Of a stretch of DNA of 64,000 nucleotides, positions 8,920 through 20,098 are shown piece after piece. Location: NCBI RefSeq assembly GCF_001022965.1, contig NZ_LECZ01000023.1, positions 124,001 to 188,000 on the forward strand, in the 5' to 3' direction. The notes beneath the pieces were generated by a model, which worked only from the letters and a program-made list of their open reading frames with translations, searched no databases and had not been told where the DNA came from. The stretch comes from Enterobacter genomosp. O (GTDB lineage: Bacteria > Pseudomonadota > Gammaproteobacteria > Enterobacterales > Enterobacteriaceae). Made by a program: the position numbers and the translations under genes. How positions within the stretch are numbered: the first letter of the stretch is position 1; the number at the start of each line of letters is the position of its first letter.

Positions 8920-9408
8920 TTAATTCGTTCTGAGTAAATAATTAATTTGCTTATGCACCAGCGCGGTACGCTTCACCACCCGGGGAGCGACCCAGACGAT
9001 ACTGCTGCCGGCCACCACGCCTAAAATTTCCGGAAGCTGGTGATAATCCAGAATACGCGCCACCGCGCGGCCATATCCGGCGACGGTATGCACAAGGATA
9101 AACTCGCTATTATGCTCGACGCTCACCACCATTTCCGAAACGGTGCGCGCGGCGTCGGGGGCAGGGCGCAGCTGAGGATTCAACGAATAAATCTTTAGCC
9201 CTTTGGCATTTCGAATTTTTATGACTCCGAGCAACTTTAGCAGACGCGAAACGGTCGACTGGCTGATGCTGTCAAACCCTCTCTCCTGCAGGTCGCGGCG
9301 GATCTCTTCCTGCGAAAGATACCCCTTTTCGGCGACCAGACGCTTGCACACCGTGAGCTGCAGTTGTTCTTTGGGAGAGTACTCTTCGTAATCCATCATG
9401 TGTCCCAT
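8920..9408 (-). CDS. ArgR-family regulator of the arginine deiminase cluster
   Basis: A 162-residue ArgR/AhrC paralogue. An N-terminal winged helix (about residues 12-75, motif ISQSTVSRLLKLLG) is followed by a C-terminal oligomerisation and ligand domain (about 90-160). In E. coli ArgR the corepressor L-arginine contacts the Asp pair of LGTIAGDD; the equivalent here is LGVVAGSS (G134 S135 S136), so the acidic pair is missing. Start chosen at 9408; ATGs at 9399 and 9396 are alternatives. It lies at the distal end of the arc cluster, separated from the antiporter gene by a REP element. Salmonella has a similar ArgR-like gene at its ADI locus. Role: probably local control of arc genes, perhaps together with true ArgR. 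Confidence 0.87.
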   Translation of the reverse strand: MGHMMDYEEYSPKEQLQLTVCKRLVAEKGYLSQEEIRRDLQERGFDSISQSTVSRLLKLLGVIKIRNAKGLKIYSLNPQLRPAPDAARTVSEMVVSVEHNSEFILVHTVAGYGRAVARILDYHQLPEILGVVAGSSIVWVAPRVVKRTALVHKQINYLLRTN

Positions 9409-9446
9409 ATCAGTTCCCGAAATAACCGGTGACACCGCACCGATCC

Positions 9447-9478
9447 GTAGGCCGGATAAGCGCAGCGCCATCCGGCAA
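9447..9478. repeat. REP element
   Basis: A single REP unit with the GTAGGCCGGATAAGCGCAGC pattern and its matching TCCGGCAA end. It lies between the antiporter stop and the ArgR-like gene. Confidence 0.85.
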
Positions 9479-9479
9479 A

Positions 9480-10883
9480 TTACAACAACGCCCCCAGGCT
9501 TAACGCCACCATAATCACCACCGTCAGGATCGCCAGCAGCGGCGCAACCCATTTCAGGTAGCGCACGTAAGGCACGCGAGCGATAGCCAGACCGCCCATC
9601 ACGACGGCGGAGGTCGGTGTGACGAGGTTAACGATACCGGAGGCCGACTGGTAAGCCGTCACTACCAGGTCGCGGTTGACGTTAGCGAAATCGGCAAGCG
9701 GTGCCATGATCGGCATCGTCAGAACGGCCAGGCCGGATGAAGAAGGCACAAGAAACGACAGCACGACCTCCAGCCAGTACATCACGTTGATAAACGCCAC
9801 CGTGGACAACCCGCTGACCAGCCCTTCCGCGCTGTGCAAAATGGTGTGGGTAATCATGCCCTTATCCATGATGACTACGATACCGCGCGCGATGCCGATA
9901 ATCAGCGCGACGCCCAGCAAATCTCGCGCGCCGTTGATAAAGGTTGAGGTCAGCTCCTCTTCGCTCATGCGGGCGATAAGCCCCACGATGATGGCGCTGG
10001 CGAGAAACACCGCCGAGATTTCCGCCATCCACCAGCCCAGCACTGCCACCCCGTAAATCATCACCGCGAAGGCGAGGGCGAAAATCACGAGGATGATTTT
10101 GCGCACCGGGGTAAATTCCAGCGTCTGCTCGCCCCTGCTGCCGAGGAAGTGGGCGCGGTTCTCCTCCTGCTTATCCGCCACGATCGACAGCGACGGATCC
10201 TGACGCACCTTACGGGCATAACGCATCACCCACGCCACGCAGATGATCCAGCCGATGACCAGCAGCGCCACGCGCAGGGCGATACCGTTGGTGAAGGGGA
10301 TCCCGGCGGCGTTGGCGGCGATCACCGTGGCGAACGGGTTAATGGTGGAGCCGAGGGTGCCGATCCCCGCGCCAAGCAGCACGGTGGAGGCGGCGACAAC
10401 CGGATCGAAGCGGGCGGCCAGCATTACCGGCACCAGCAGGGTGTAGAACGGCAGAGACTCTTCGGCCATACCGTAAATCGTGCCGCCTGCGGCAAACAGC
10501 GCCATCAGGATCGGGATCATCCACTCCTCGCGTCCGCGTAACCGGGTGGTGACGCGCTCGATCCCGGCGTCAATCGCCCCGGTTTTGGTGACGATCCCGA
10601 GAAATCCTCCGATGATCAGAATAAACAGCGCCACATCGATCGCCCCGGCCTGGCCGGAAACCGGATCGTACAGCCCGGCGATGGGTGCCATTAGCACCGA
10701 AACGATCCCCTGCGGATGCGCCGCCACGTGTGCGTAGGTGCCGGCAACCGGCACTTCCTTGCCGAGCGCCTCGTTCATCGCCATCTGGTACTGACCGGCC
10801 GGGACTATCCAGCTCAGCGCCGCAACCACGGCAATCAGAAAGAAGAGGATGGTGTAAGCGGAGGGAAACTTGAACTTGCCCAT
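9480..10883 (-). CDS. YfcC/ArcD-type membrane antiporter, likely arginine/ornithine
   Basis: A 467-residue polytopic inner-membrane protein of the YfcC/C4-dicarboxylate-carrier-like superfamily, with about 12 hydrophobic segments. A glycine-rich stretch (LLGAGIGTLGSTINPFATVI) and a C-terminal SGLAVLTMPIMAPLADFA segment are typical of the family. The ATG at 10883 is chosen because GGAGAACATC lies immediately upstream. It is downstream of arcA-arcC-arcB, so exchange of external arginine for ornithine is the natural inference. The protein is not of the classical APC-type ArcD fold, and substrate is assigned from context only. Confidence 0.82.
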   Translation of the reverse strand: MGKFKFPSAYTILFFLIAVVAALSWIVPAGQYQMAMNEALGKEVPVAGTYAHVAAHPQGIVSVLMAPIAGLYDPVSGQAGAIDVALFILIIGGFLGIVTKTGAIDAGIERVTTRLRGREEWMIPILMALFAAGGTIYGMAEESLPFYTLLVPVMLAARFDPVVAASTVLLGAGIGTLGSTINPFATVIAANAAGIPFTNGIALRVALLVIGWIICVAWVMRYARKVRQDPSLSIVADKQEENRAHFLGSRGEQTLEFTPVRKIILVIFALAFAVMIYGVAVLGWWMAEISAVFLASAIIVGLIARMSEEELTSTFINGARDLLGVALIIGIARGIVVIMDKGMITHTILHSAEGLVSGLSTVAFINVMYWLEVVLSFLVPSSSGLAVLTMPIMAPLADFANVNRDLVVTAYQSASGIVNLVTPTSAVVMGGLAIARVPYVRYLKWVAPLLAILTVVIMVALSLGALL

Positions 10884-10929
10884 GATGTTCTCCTTAACCC
10901 GGCGCACCCCGCGGCGCGCCGGGCGGTGA

Positions 10930-11934
10930 TTAGTCGCCGAGTGTCGCCACCATGACCGCTTTAATGGTGTGCATGCGGTTCTCTGCTTCGTCGAAGACGA
11001 TGGAGTTCGGCGATTCGAAGACCTCTTCCGTCACCTCCAGCCCCTTCAGGCCGTAGGCCATCTCGATCTCGCGGCCCACTTTGGTGTGCTCGTTGTGGAA
11101 CGCCGGCAGGCAGTGCATAAACTTGACGTTCGGGTTGCCGGTGGCTTTCATGACGTCCGCATTGATTTGATACGGCTTCATCAGGCTGACGCGCTCGGCC
11201 CAGGCCTCCTTCGGCTCGCCCATGGAGACCCACACGTCGGTGTAGAGGAAATCGGTCCCTTGCACGCCTTCTTCCACGTCGTCGGTGAGGGTGATGCGCG
11301 CGCCCGTCTCTTTGGCGATGGTGCGGCACTGCTCAACCAGCCCGGCTTCCGGCCAGAAGGATTTCGGCGCGACGAGGCGGATGTCCATTCCCATCTTGGC
11401 CGCGCCGACCATCAGCGAGTTGCCCATGTTGTTACGCGCGTCGCCGAGATAGGCAAAGCTCAGCTCCGGCAGGGTTTTGCCCGGCGAGTGCTCCAGCATG
11501 GTCATCAGGTCGGCGAGGATTTGCGTCGGGTGGAACTCGTCGGTCAGGCCGTTCCACACCGGCACGCCCGCGTACTCGCCCAGCTCTTCGACGATGGCCT
11601 GGCCGTAGCCGCGGTATTCGATGCCGTCATACATGCGGCCCAGCACGCGGGCGGTGTCTTTCATCGACTCTTTATGGCCGATCTGCGAGCCGCTTGGGCC
11701 GAGGTAGGTCACCTGCGCGCCCTGGTCAAACGCGCCCACTTCAAAGGCGCAGCGGGTGCGGGTAGAGGTTTTTTCAAAAATCAGGGCGATGTTTTTCCCG
11801 ACCAGGGTTTGCTTCTCGCGCCCGGCTTTTTTGGCGGCCTTCAGCTCGATGGCGAGGTCGATCAGGTACTGGATCTCTGCCGGAGTGTAGTCCAGCAGTT
11901 TCAGGAAGTTGCGGTTTTTCAGGTTGATGGTCAT
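10930..11934 (-). CDS. arcB: Ornithine carbamoyltransferase, catabolic (ArcB role)
   Basis: A 334-residue enzyme interconverting citrulline plus phosphate and ornithine plus carbamoyl phosphate. The carbamoyl-phosphate motif STRTRC is at about residues 56-61 and the ornithine loop HCLPAFH at about 272-278. It sits in an arcA-arcC-arcB order with AAGGA upstream, so it should run in the phosphorolytic direction, feeding carbamoyl phosphate to ArcC for ATP. A second, anabolic paralogue (argI) is at 22712-23716; the two have equal length and near-identical motifs. Confidence 0.94.
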   Translation of the reverse strand: MTINLKNRNFLKLLDYTPAEIQYLIDLAIELKAAKKAGREKQTLVGKNIALIFEKTSTRTRCAFEVGAFDQGAQVTYLGPSGSQIGHKESMKDTARVLGRMYDGIEYRGYGQAIVEELGEYAGVPVWNGLTDEFHPTQILADLMTMLEHSPGKTLPELSFAYLGDARNNMGNSLMVGAAKMGMDIRLVAPKSFWPEAGLVEQCRTIAKETGARITLTDDVEEGVQGTDFLYTDVWVSMGEPKEAWAERVSLMKPYQINADVMKATGNPNVKFMHCLPAFHNEHTKVGREIEMAYGLKGLEVTEEVFESPNSIVFDEAENRMHTIKAVMVATLGD

Positions 11935-11970
11935 GTGGGAAATCCTTTTTAAATCGTTAGCTGTCTGATG

Positions 11971-12047
11971 CCCTCACCCCGGCCCTCTCCCAAGGGGAGA
12001 GGGGGCTTACATTCCCTCTCCCTCCGGGAGAGGGTTAGGGTGAGGGG
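11971..12047. repeat. Dispersed GC-rich palindromic repeat, copy 2
   Basis: Arms CCCTCACCCCGGCCCTCTCC and the inverted GGGAGAGGGTTAGGGTGAGG flank a short centre. It lies inside the arc operon between arcC and arcB, where the hairpins could lower read-through or stabilise upstream message. Confidence 0.8.
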
Positions 12048-12057
12048 AAACGGGTGC

Positions 12058-12969
12058 TCAATTACGAATCAACGTGCCTTTCTCGCCCGCCAGGATCTCC
12101 GCGCCGTCGGCCAGCGCGCCGATCCCGGCTATCCCATTGCAGGCCTCAACGAACTCGCGGCAGGCGGCGACCTTCGGCCCCATAGAACCGGCGTCGAATT
12201 GCATGCCTCTGAGCAGCTCCGGCGTGACCTGCGCCAGCGGGCGCTGGGTCGGTTTGCCCCAGTCGAGGTACACCGCGTCGGCATCGGTCAAAATCAGCAG
12301 GGCATCGGCCTCAATCTGCCTCGCCAGCAGGGCAGCGGAGAGGTCTTTGTCGATCACCGCCTCAATGCCGCGATAGCCATTGGCGTTTTCCACCACCGGC
12401 ACGCCGCCGCCGCCGTTGCAGATCACCAGGTGGTCGCGCTGAATAAGCGCCGTGATGGCGTCACTCTCAACGATCCGCTTCGGCTGCGGAGAGGGCACCA
12501 CGCGGCGGACGTAGCTGCCGTCGGCCTTGAACACCCAGCCTTTTTCCGCGGCCAGCGCTTTTGCCTGGGCTTCGCTGTACACCGGGCCGATGTACTTGGT
12601 CGGGTTGCGGAAGGCCGGGTCGGCGGCGTCCACCTCCACCTGCGTGAGCAGGACGCTCACCTCGCGCTGCGGCAGATTGTTTTTCAGCGCCTGCTGGAGC
12701 ATGTAGCCGATCATCCCCTGGCTTTCGGCGCCGAGAACGTCCAGCGGGTAGGGCGTCACTTTGTCGTAGGCGCTGTTCTGCAGCGCCAGCAGCCCGACCT
12801 GCGGCCCGTTGCCGTGCACCAGTACCACGCGCCACTGTTCCGTCAGCCCGGCGATGGTGCGGGCGGCCTGCTCGATGTTCTGACGCTGGATCTCCGCTTC
12901 CAGCGGTTCGCCGCGCTTGAGCAGCGCGTTGCCGCCCAGGGCCACAACCAGAGTGGGTTTTCGTTCCAT
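12058..12969 (-). CDS. arcC: Carbamate kinase ArcC
   Basis: A 303-residue amino-acid-kinase-fold enzyme making ATP from carbamoyl phosphate and ADP, the energy-yielding step of the arginine deiminase route. The N-terminal GGNALL motif and LVHGNGPQVGLLALQ are diagnostic; the nucleotide-binding CNGGGGVPV segment is near residue 180. An AAAGGAG ribosome site precedes the ATG. It is 10 bases after arcA, hence cotranscribed. Confidence 0.96.
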   Translation of the reverse strand: MERKPTLVVALGGNALLKRGEPLEAEIQRQNIEQAARTIAGLTEQWRVVLVHGNGPQVGLLALQNSAYDKVTPYPLDVLGAESQGMIGYMLQQALKNNLPQREVSVLLTQVEVDAADPAFRNPTKYIGPVYSEAQAKALAAEKGWVFKADGSYVRRVVPSPQPKRIVESDAITALIQRDHLVICNGGGGVPVVENANGYRGIEAVIDKDLSAALLARQIEADALLILTDADAVYLDWGKPTQRPLAQVTPELLRGMQFDAGSMGPKVAACREFVEACNGIAGIGALADGAEILAGEKGTLIRN

Positions 12970-12979
12970 GATGGCTCCT

Positions 12980-14200
12980 TTAAATTCCGTCGCGTTCCAG
13001 CGGGCAGCTCATGCAGCGCGCGCCGCCGCGCCCGCGTCCCAGTTCGTCGCCCGGGATGGGCAGCACGGTGATACCCGCCTTGTCGTACTTCTCGTTGGTC
13101 CAAACGTTGCGCTCGTAGCCAATCACCACGCCCGGGCGGATGGTCAGCACGTTGTTGGCGTCGTTCCACTGCTCGCGTTCGGCCTCAAAGGCGTCGCCGC
13201 CGGTGGTGATCAGGCGCACCTGGCTAATGCCGAGCGCCTTCTCGATGGCGTGCAGCAGGTCGGTTTCCTGGGTGCGCAGTAGGCCGCCGCGTCCGTCCGG
13301 GGTGAGCGTCCAGCACTGGGCGTCTTTGCGCACCACTTCCGGGTAGACGGAGAAGGTGTCCACGTCGATGTGGGTCATGACGGTGTCGAGGTGCATGCAG
13401 GAGCGGTGTTTTGGCAATTCAACGGCGATCACGCGCTCGGCCTGGCGGTGTTTGAACAGGCTGTTGGCGAGAAACTCCACGCCCTGCGGCGTCGTGCGTT
13501 CGGACATGCCGATCAGCACCGCGCCGCGGCCAATCACTAATACGTCGCCGCCTTCTAAGGTGGCGTGGTCGTAATTAATATTCTCGTCGCCGAAATACTT
13601 AATAAAATCGCCGTCGGCAAACGCCGGGTGCCAGCGATATATTGCCCGCAGGTTATTCGTTTCACGCTGACGGGCCGGTTTGGCCATCGGGTTAATGGAC
13701 ACGCCGTTATAAATCCAGCAGGAGGTATCGCGGGTAAATAAATGATTCGGCAGCGGCTTCATAATAAAATCATTCGCCGTGTGGGTATCGACTACCATAT
13801 TTTTAATGGCTGCCGGAATTTCACCGTAGGTTAATCCGCCGCTTAATCTGCGCGCCAGTTCGCGGTGCGGCATATCCGCCAGCCAGCCGCGGACGTCCCC
13901 GGCAAAGGTGGGGCCGAGGCGGTAGTCGGAGATTTGCGTATCCAGAAGCCAGGCCTTCGCCTCTGCAATATCAAGGGTTTGTGTCAGAAGGTCGGTCAAC
14001 AGCAGGACTTCCACACCCTGCTCGCGCAGCGTGTTTGCGAAAATGTCATGCTCCTCACCCGCCCGTTCAACCGAGAGCACGTCGTCAAATAGCAGCTCCT
14101 GACAGTTTGACGGCGTTAAACGTTTAAGACTTAAATTTGGACGGTGCAGCATAACGCTACGCAATTGACCAATTTCAGAACCGACGTAATGCTTTTCCAT
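12980..14200 (-). CDS. arcA: Arginine deiminase ArcA
   Basis: A 406-residue cytosolic enzyme hydrolysing L-arginine to citrulline and ammonia, first gene of the cluster. The family motifs [21 protein letters not shown] and [10 protein letters not shown] are intact, and the catalytic cysteine is in GGARCMSCP near the C terminus. An AAAGGAA site precedes the ATG. The pathway gives ATP and ammonia, useful for anaerobic energy and acid tolerance. The promoter should lie in the AT-rich region upstream, which carries a CRP-like site. Confidence 0.97.
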   Translation of the reverse strand: MEKHYVGSEIGQLRSVMLHRPNLSLKRLTPSNCQELLFDDVLSVERAGEEHDIFANTLREQGVEVLLLTDLLTQTLDIAEAKAWLLDTQISDYRLGPTFAGDVRGWLADMPHRELARRLSGGLTYGEIPAAIKNMVVDTHTANDFIMKPLPNHLFTRDTSCWIYNGVSINPMAKPARQRETNNLRAIYRWHPAFADGDFIKYFGDENINYDHATLEGGDVLVIGRGAVLIGMSERTTPQGVEFLANSLFKHRQAERVIAVELPKHRSCMHLDTVMTHIDVDTFSVYPEVVRKDAQCWTLTPDGRGGLLRTQETDLLHAIEKALGISQVRLITTGGDAFEAEREQWNDANNVLTIRPGVVIGYERNVWTNEKYDKAGITVLPIPGDELGRGRGGARCMSCPLERDGI

Positions 14201-15328
<1,128 letters not shown>

Positions 15329-15334
15329 CCCTTA

Positions 15335-15428
15335 CCCCTCACCCTAACCCTCTCCCCACAGGGGAGAGGGGACTGCACCGAGCCATCTTTTCCCCCTCGC
15401 CCCTGTGGGGAGAGGGCCGGGGTGAGGG
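15335..15428. repeat. Dispersed GC-rich palindromic repeat, copy 3
   Basis: Inverted arms CCCTCACCCTAACCCTCTCC and GGAGAGGGCCGGGGTGAGGG flank a centre of about 45 bases. It follows the tabA stop directly. Confidence 0.8.
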
Positions 15429-15546
15429 CACCAGACCGCACCCACGCATAATGTGATCCAGCTTAAATTTCCCACACTCCCTCAACCCTTCCCATTTACC
15501 TGCGCTTTTTCTGCGTCATAGTATGATCGTTAAATTAATGAACGCT

Positions 15547-15563
15547 GTTCTATAATGTAGAAC
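15547..15563. promoter_or_regulatory. Perfect palindrome over the yagE promoter, candidate XynR operator
   Basis: GTTCTATAATGTAGAAC is a perfect 6-bp inverted repeat with a five-base centre. It contains TATAAT (15551-15556), a likely -10 box, 25 bases before the yagE start. A repressor bound here would block the promoter. The IclR-type regulator encoded at 21714-22472 is the obvious candidate; the match is inferred, not known to me. Confidence 0.55.
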
Positions 15564-15587
15564 AAAATGATTCAACAAGGAGATCTC

Positions 15588-16496
15588 ATGCCGCAGTCCG
15601 CGTTGTTCACGGGAATCATTCCCCCTGTCTCCACCATTTTTACCGCCGACGGCCAGCTCGATAAGCAGGGCACCGCCGCGCTGATCGACGATCTGATCGC
15701 GGCAGGCGTCGACGGCCTGTTCTTCCTGGGCAGCGGCGGCGAGTTCTCCCAGCTCAGCGGCGAAGAGCGTAAAACCATTGCCCGCTTTGCTATCGATCAC
15801 GTCGATCGTCGCGTGCCGGTGCTGATCGGCACTGGCGGCACCAACGCCCGGGAAACCATTGAGCTAAGCCAGCACGCGCAGCAGGCGGGCGCGGACGGCA
15901 TCGTGGTGATCAACCCCTACTACTGGAAAGTGTCGGAAGCGAACCTGATCCGCTATTTCGAGCAGGTGGCCGACAGCGTCACGCTGCCGGTGATGCTCTA
16001 TAACTTCCCGGCGCTGACCGGGCAGGATCTGACCCCGGCGCTGGTGAAAACCCTGGCCGACTCGCGCAGCAATATTATCGGCATCAAAGACACCATCGAC
16101 TCCGTCGCCCACCTGCGCAGCATGATCCACACCGTGAAAGCCGCCCATCCGCACTTCACCGTACTGTGCGGCTACGACGATCATCTGTTTAATACCCTGC
16201 TGCTCGGCGGCGACGGGGCGATCTCGGCGAGCGGCAACTTTGCCCCACAGGTGTCGGTGAATCTTCTGAAAGCCTGGCGGGATAAAGACGTGGCGAAAGC
16301 GGCTGAGTATCATCAGACCTTACTGCAAATACCGCAGATGTATCAGCTGGATACGCCGTTTGTGAACGTCATTAAAGAGGCGATAGTGCTCTGCGGCCGC
16401 CCGATTTCCACGCACGTGCTGCCGCCCGCCTCTGCGCTGGATGAGCCGCGCAAGGCGCAGCTGAAAACTCTGCTGCAACAGCTCAAGCTCTGCTGA
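15588..16496 (+). CDS. yagE: 2-keto-3-deoxy-pentonate/gluconate aldolase YagE
   Basis: A 302-residue DapA-family class I aldolase, nearly identical from memory to E. coli YagE. It cleaves 2-keto-3-deoxy-D-xylonate to pyruvate and glycolaldehyde, and also acts on KDG. The Schiff-base lysine is in [11 protein letters not shown] (about residue 174) and the catalytic Tyr in [12 protein letters not shown] (about residue 145). The ATG at 15588 has AAGGAG seven bases upstream. It is the first gene of the xylonate cluster, 14 bases before yagF. Confidence 0.95.
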   Translation: MPQSALFTGIIPPVSTIFTADGQLDKQGTAALIDDLIAAGVDGLFFLGSGGEFSQLSGEERKTIARFAIDHVDRRVPVLIGTGGTNARETIELSQHAQQAGADGIVVINPYYWKVSEANLIRYFEQVADSVTLPVMLYNFPALTGQDLTPALVKTLADSRSNIIGIKDTIDSVAHLRSMIHTVKAAHPHFTVLCGYDDHLFNTLLLGGDGAISASGNFAPQVSVNLLKAWRDKDVAKAAEYHQTLLQIPQMYQLDTPFVNVIKEAIVLCGRPISTHVLPPASALDEPRKAQLKTLLQQLKLC

Positions 16497-16510
16497 GCCG
16501 GACGATAACC

Positions 16511-18478
16511 ATGACCATCGAGAAAATTTTCACCCCGCAGGACGACGCGTTTTATGCGGTGATCACCCACGCGGCGGGGCCGCAGGGCGCGCTGCCGCTG
16601 ACCCCGCAGATGCTGATGGAATCTCCCAGCGGCAACCTGTTCGGCATGACGCAGAACGCCGGGATGGGCTGGGATGCCAACAAGCTCACCGGCAAAGAGG
16701 TGCTGATTATCGGCACTCAGGGCGGGATCCGCGCCGGGGACGGACGCCCGGTTGCGCTGGGCTACCACACCGGGCACTGGGAGATTGGCATGCAGATGCA
16801 GGCGGCGGCGAAGGAGATCACCCGCAACGGCGGGATCCCGTTTGCGGCCTTCGTCAGCGATCCGTGCGACGGACGTTCGCAGGGCACGCACGGCATGTTT
16901 GATTCCCTGCCGTACCGCAACGACGCGGCGATCGTGTTTCGTCGCCTGATCCGCTCCCTGCCGACGCGCCGGGCGGTCATTGGCGTGGCGACCTGCGATA
17001 AAGGGCTGCCTGCCACCATGATTGCGTTGGCCGCGATGCACGACCTGCCGACCATTTTGGTGCCGGGCGGGGCGACGCTGCCGCCGACCGTGGGCGAAGA
17101 CGCGGGCAAGGTGCAGACCATCGGCGCGCGCTTCGCCAACCACGAACTCTCATTGCAGGAGGCCGCCGAGCTGGGCTGTCGCGCCTGCGCGTCGCCGGGC
17201 GGCGGGTGTCAGTTCCTCGGCACGGCGGGCACCTCGCAGGTGGTCGCGGAAGCGCTGGGTCTGGCGTTGCCGCACTCCGCGCTGGCGCCGTCCGGACAGG
17301 CGGTGTGGCTGGAGATCGCCCGCCAGTCGGCGCGGGCGGTGAGCGAGCTGGATAATCGCGGCATCACCACGCGCGATATCCTCACCGACAAAGCCATCGA
17401 AAACGCGATGGTGATCCACGCGGCGTTCGGCGGCTCCACCAATTTACTGCTGCACATTCCGGCCATCGCCCACGCGGCGGGCTGCACTATTCCGGACGTT
17501 GAACACTGGACGCGCGTCAACCGCAGGGTGCCGCGCCTGGTAAGCGTGCTACCCAACGGCCCGGACTATCACCCGACCGTGCGCGCCTTCCTCGCGGGCG
17601 GCGTGCCGGAGGTGATGCTCCACCTGCGCGATCTCGGCCTGCTGCATCTTGATGCGATGACCGTGACCGGCCAGACGGTGGGCGAGAACCTCGACTGGTG
17701 GCAGGCCTCCGAGCGCCGGGCGCGCTTCCGCCAGTGCCTGCGCGAGCAGGACGGCGTGGATCCGGATGACGTGATCCTGCCGCCCGGGAAGGCAAAAGCC
17801 AAAGGGCTGACCTCGACGGTCTGCTTCTCGACGGGCAACATCGCGCCGGAAGGGTCGGTGATCAAGGCCACGGCGATCGACCCGTCGGTGGTGGATAACG
17901 ATGGCGTCTACCGCCACACCGGCCGGGTGCGGGTGTTTGTCTCGGAAGCGCAGGCGATTAAGGCCATCAAGCGGGAAGAGATTAAGCAGGGCGATATCAT
18001 GGTGGTGATCGGCGGCGGGCCGTCCGGCACCGGCATGGAAGAGACCTACCAGCTCACCTCCGCGCTGAAGCATATCTCGTGGGGCAAAACGGTATCGTTA
18101 ATTACCGATGCGCGCTTCTCCGGAGTGTCGACGGGCGCCTGCTTCGGCCACGTGTCGCCGGAGGCGCTGGCGGGCGGGCCGATTGGCAAGCTGCGCGATA
18201 ACGACATCATCGAGATAGCGGTGGACCGCCTAACGTTAACAGGTAGCGTGAACTTCATCGGCACGGCGGACAACCCGCTGACGCCGGAAGAGGGGGCGCG
18301 CGAGCTGGCAGTACGGCAGGCACACCCGGACCTGCACCCCCACGACTTTTTGCCGGACGACACCCGGCTGTGGGCGGCGCTGCAGTCGGTGAGCGGCGGC
18401 ACCTGGAAAGGCTGTATTTATGACACCGATAAAATCATTGAGGTAATTAACGCCGGTAAAAAAGCGCTCGGCATTTAA
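16511..18478 (+). CDS. yagF: D-xylonate dehydratase YagF (IlvD/Edd family)
   Basis: A 655-residue Fe-S dehydratase converting D-xylonate to 2-keto-3-deoxy-D-xylonate, the step before YagE. The length and sequence match E. coli YagF/YjhG. Cys residues in [22 protein letters not shown] and [15 protein letters not shown] are the likely cluster ligands. The IlvD/Edd hallmark [10 protein letters not shown] occurs near residue 505. It follows yagE by 14 bases, in one transcript. An imperfect hairpin followed by T residues near 18503-18530 may weakly terminate before yagG. Confidence 0.94.
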   Translation: MTIEKIFTPQDDAFYAVITHAAGPQGALPLTPQMLMESPSGNLFGMTQNAGMGWDANKLTGKEVLIIGTQGGIRAGDGRPVALGYHTGHWEIGMQMQAAAKEITRNGGIPFAAFVSDPCDGRSQGTHGMFDSLPYRNDAAIVFRRLIRSLPTRRAVIGVATCDKGLPATMIALAAMHDLPTILVPGGATLPPTVGEDAGKVQTIGARFANHELSLQEAAELGCRACASPGGGCQFLGTAGTSQVVAEALGLALPHSALAPSGQAVWLEIARQSARAVSELDNRGITTRDILTDKAIENAMVIHAAFGGSTNLLLHIPAIAHAAGCTIPDVEHWTRVNRRVPRLVSVLPNGPDYHPTVRAFLAGGVPEVMLHLRDLGLLHLDAMTVTGQTVGENLDWWQASERRARFRQCLREQDGVDPDDVILPPGKAKAKGLTSTVCFSTGNIAPEGSVIKATAIDPSVVDNDGVYRHTGRVRVFVSEAQAIKAIKREEIKQGDIMVVIGGGPSGTGMEETYQLTSALKHISWGKTVSLITDARFSGVSTGACFGHVSPEALAGGPIGKLRDNDIIEIAVDRLTLTGSVNFIGTADNPLTPEEGARELAVRQAHPDLHPHDFLPDDTRLWAALQSVSGGTWKGCIYDTDKIIEVINAGKKALGI

Positions 18479-18704
18479 TTATTTTCTGAGAGAAAACAGT
18501 CTGCGGGAAATATTCCGCGGGCGGTTTTTGTGTGTCTGTAATTTTCTATTTTAAACAATAAGTTGCGATATATCGTTGGCGTCACAAAAGCAAAATAACG
18601 TAATTCGGAAATAAGATATGACCATTGCTGGTTAATTGAACAGCTCATTACACTCCATTAACACGATGTTGTAATTCAGCACACTACATAAGGGTGTAAT
18701 TCTG

Positions 18705-20087
18705 ATGACGCAATTAACCATGAAAGACAAAATTGGCTACGGACTGGGTGACACCGCCTGCGGCTTCGTCTGGCAGGCCACGATGTTCCTGCTGGCCTAC
18801 TTCTACACCGACGTCTTCGGCCTGTCGGCGGGGATTATGGGCACGCTGTTTTTGGTCTCCCGCGTGCTCGACGCCGTGACCGACCCGCTGATGGGGCTGC
18901 TGGTAGACCGCACCCGCACGCGTCACGGCCAGTTCCGCCCGTTCCTGCTGTGGGGCGCCATCCCGTTCGGCATCGTCTGCGTGCTGACCTTCTACACGCC
19001 GGACTTCTCCGCGCAGGGCAAAATCATCTACGCCTGCGTGACCTACATTCTCCTTACCCTGGTCTACACCTTCGTTAACGTGCCGTACTGCGCCATGCCG
19101 GGCGTCATTACCGCCGACCCGAAAGAGCGTCACGCCCTGCAGTCCTGGCGCTTCTTCCTGGCGGCGGCGGGCTCGCTCGCTATTAGCGGCATCGCGCTGC
19201 CGCTGGTCAGCATCATCGGCAAAGGGAACGAGCAGGTGGGCTATTTCGGCGCCATGTGCGTGCTCGGGTTGAGCGGCGTGGTGCTGCTCTACGTCTGCTT
19301 CTTTACCACCAAAGAGCGCTACACCTTTGAGGTGCAGCCGGGCTCGTCGGTGGCGAAAGACCTTAAGCTGCTGCTGGGCAACAGCCAGTGGCGCATCATG
19401 TGCGCGTTCAAGATGATGGCGACCTGCTCCAACGTGGTGCGCGGCGGGGCGACGCTCTACTTCGTGAAATACGTGATGGATCATCCGGAGATGGCGACCC
19501 AGTTCTTACTTTACGGCAGCCTCGCCACCATGTTCGGCTCGCTCTGCTCCTCCCGCCTGCTTGGGCGCTTCGACCGCGTCACCGCCTTCAAGTGGATCAT
19601 CGTCGCCTACTCGCTGATCAGCCTGCTGATTTTCGTCACCCCGGCGGAGCATATCGCGCTGATTTTCGCCCTCAACATCCTGTTCCTGTTCGTCTTTAAC
19701 ACCACCACGCCGCTGCAGTGGCTGATGGCCTCTGACGTGGTGGACTACGAGGAGAGCCGCAGCGGACGTCGCCTCGACGGCCTGGTGTTCTCCACCTACC
19801 TGTTCAGCCTGAAGATTGGCCTGGCGATTGGCGGGGCGGTGGTGGGCTGGATCCTGGCGTACGTGAACTACTCCGCCAGCAGCAGCGTGCAGCCGGTCGA
19901 GGTGCTTACCACCATCAAAATTCTGTTCTGCGTGGTGCCGGTGGTGCTCTACGCGGGCATGTTCATCATGCTGTCGTTCTACAAGCTCACCGACGCCCGC
20001 GTGGAGGCCATCAGCCAGCAGCTGATCAAGCACCGCGCGGCGCAGGGCGAGGCCGTTCCCGACGCCGCGACAGCCGCATCCCATTAA
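18705..20087 (+). CDS. yagG: GPH-family glycoside transporter YagG
   Basis: A 460-residue inner-membrane symporter of the glycoside-pentoside-hexuronide family with 12 predicted helices. The family motif near DAVTDPLMGLLVDRTRTRHG (residues 50-70) marks the cation/sugar site region. It is near-identical from memory to E. coli YagG and probably takes up beta-xylosides or xylo-oligosaccharides that YagH cleaves. It follows yagF after 226 bases that include an ATTACAC/GTGTAAT dyad, so it may have a second promoter. yagH begins 11 bases downstream. Confidence 0.93.
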   Translation: MTQLTMKDKIGYGLGDTACGFVWQATMFLLAYFYTDVFGLSAGIMGTLFLVSRVLDAVTDPLMGLLVDRTRTRHGQFRPFLLWGAIPFGIVCVLTFYTPDFSAQGKIIYACVTYILLTLVYTFVNVPYCAMPGVITADPKERHALQSWRFFLAAAGSLAISGIALPLVSIIGKGNEQVGYFGAMCVLGLSGVVLLYVCFFTTKERYTFEVQPGSSVAKDLKLLLGNSQWRIMCAFKMMATCSNVVRGGATLYFVKYVMDHPEMATQFLLYGSLATMFGSLCSSRLLGRFDRVTAFKWIIVAYSLISLLIFVTPAEHIALIFALNILFLFVFNTTTPLQWLMASDVVDYEESRSGRRLDGLVFSTYLFSLKIGLAIGGAVVGWILAYVNYSASSSVQPVEVLTTIKILFCVVPVVLYAGMFIMLSFYKLTDARVEAISQQLIKHRAAQGEAVPDAATAASH

Positions 20088-20098
20088 CCGGAGGCACT

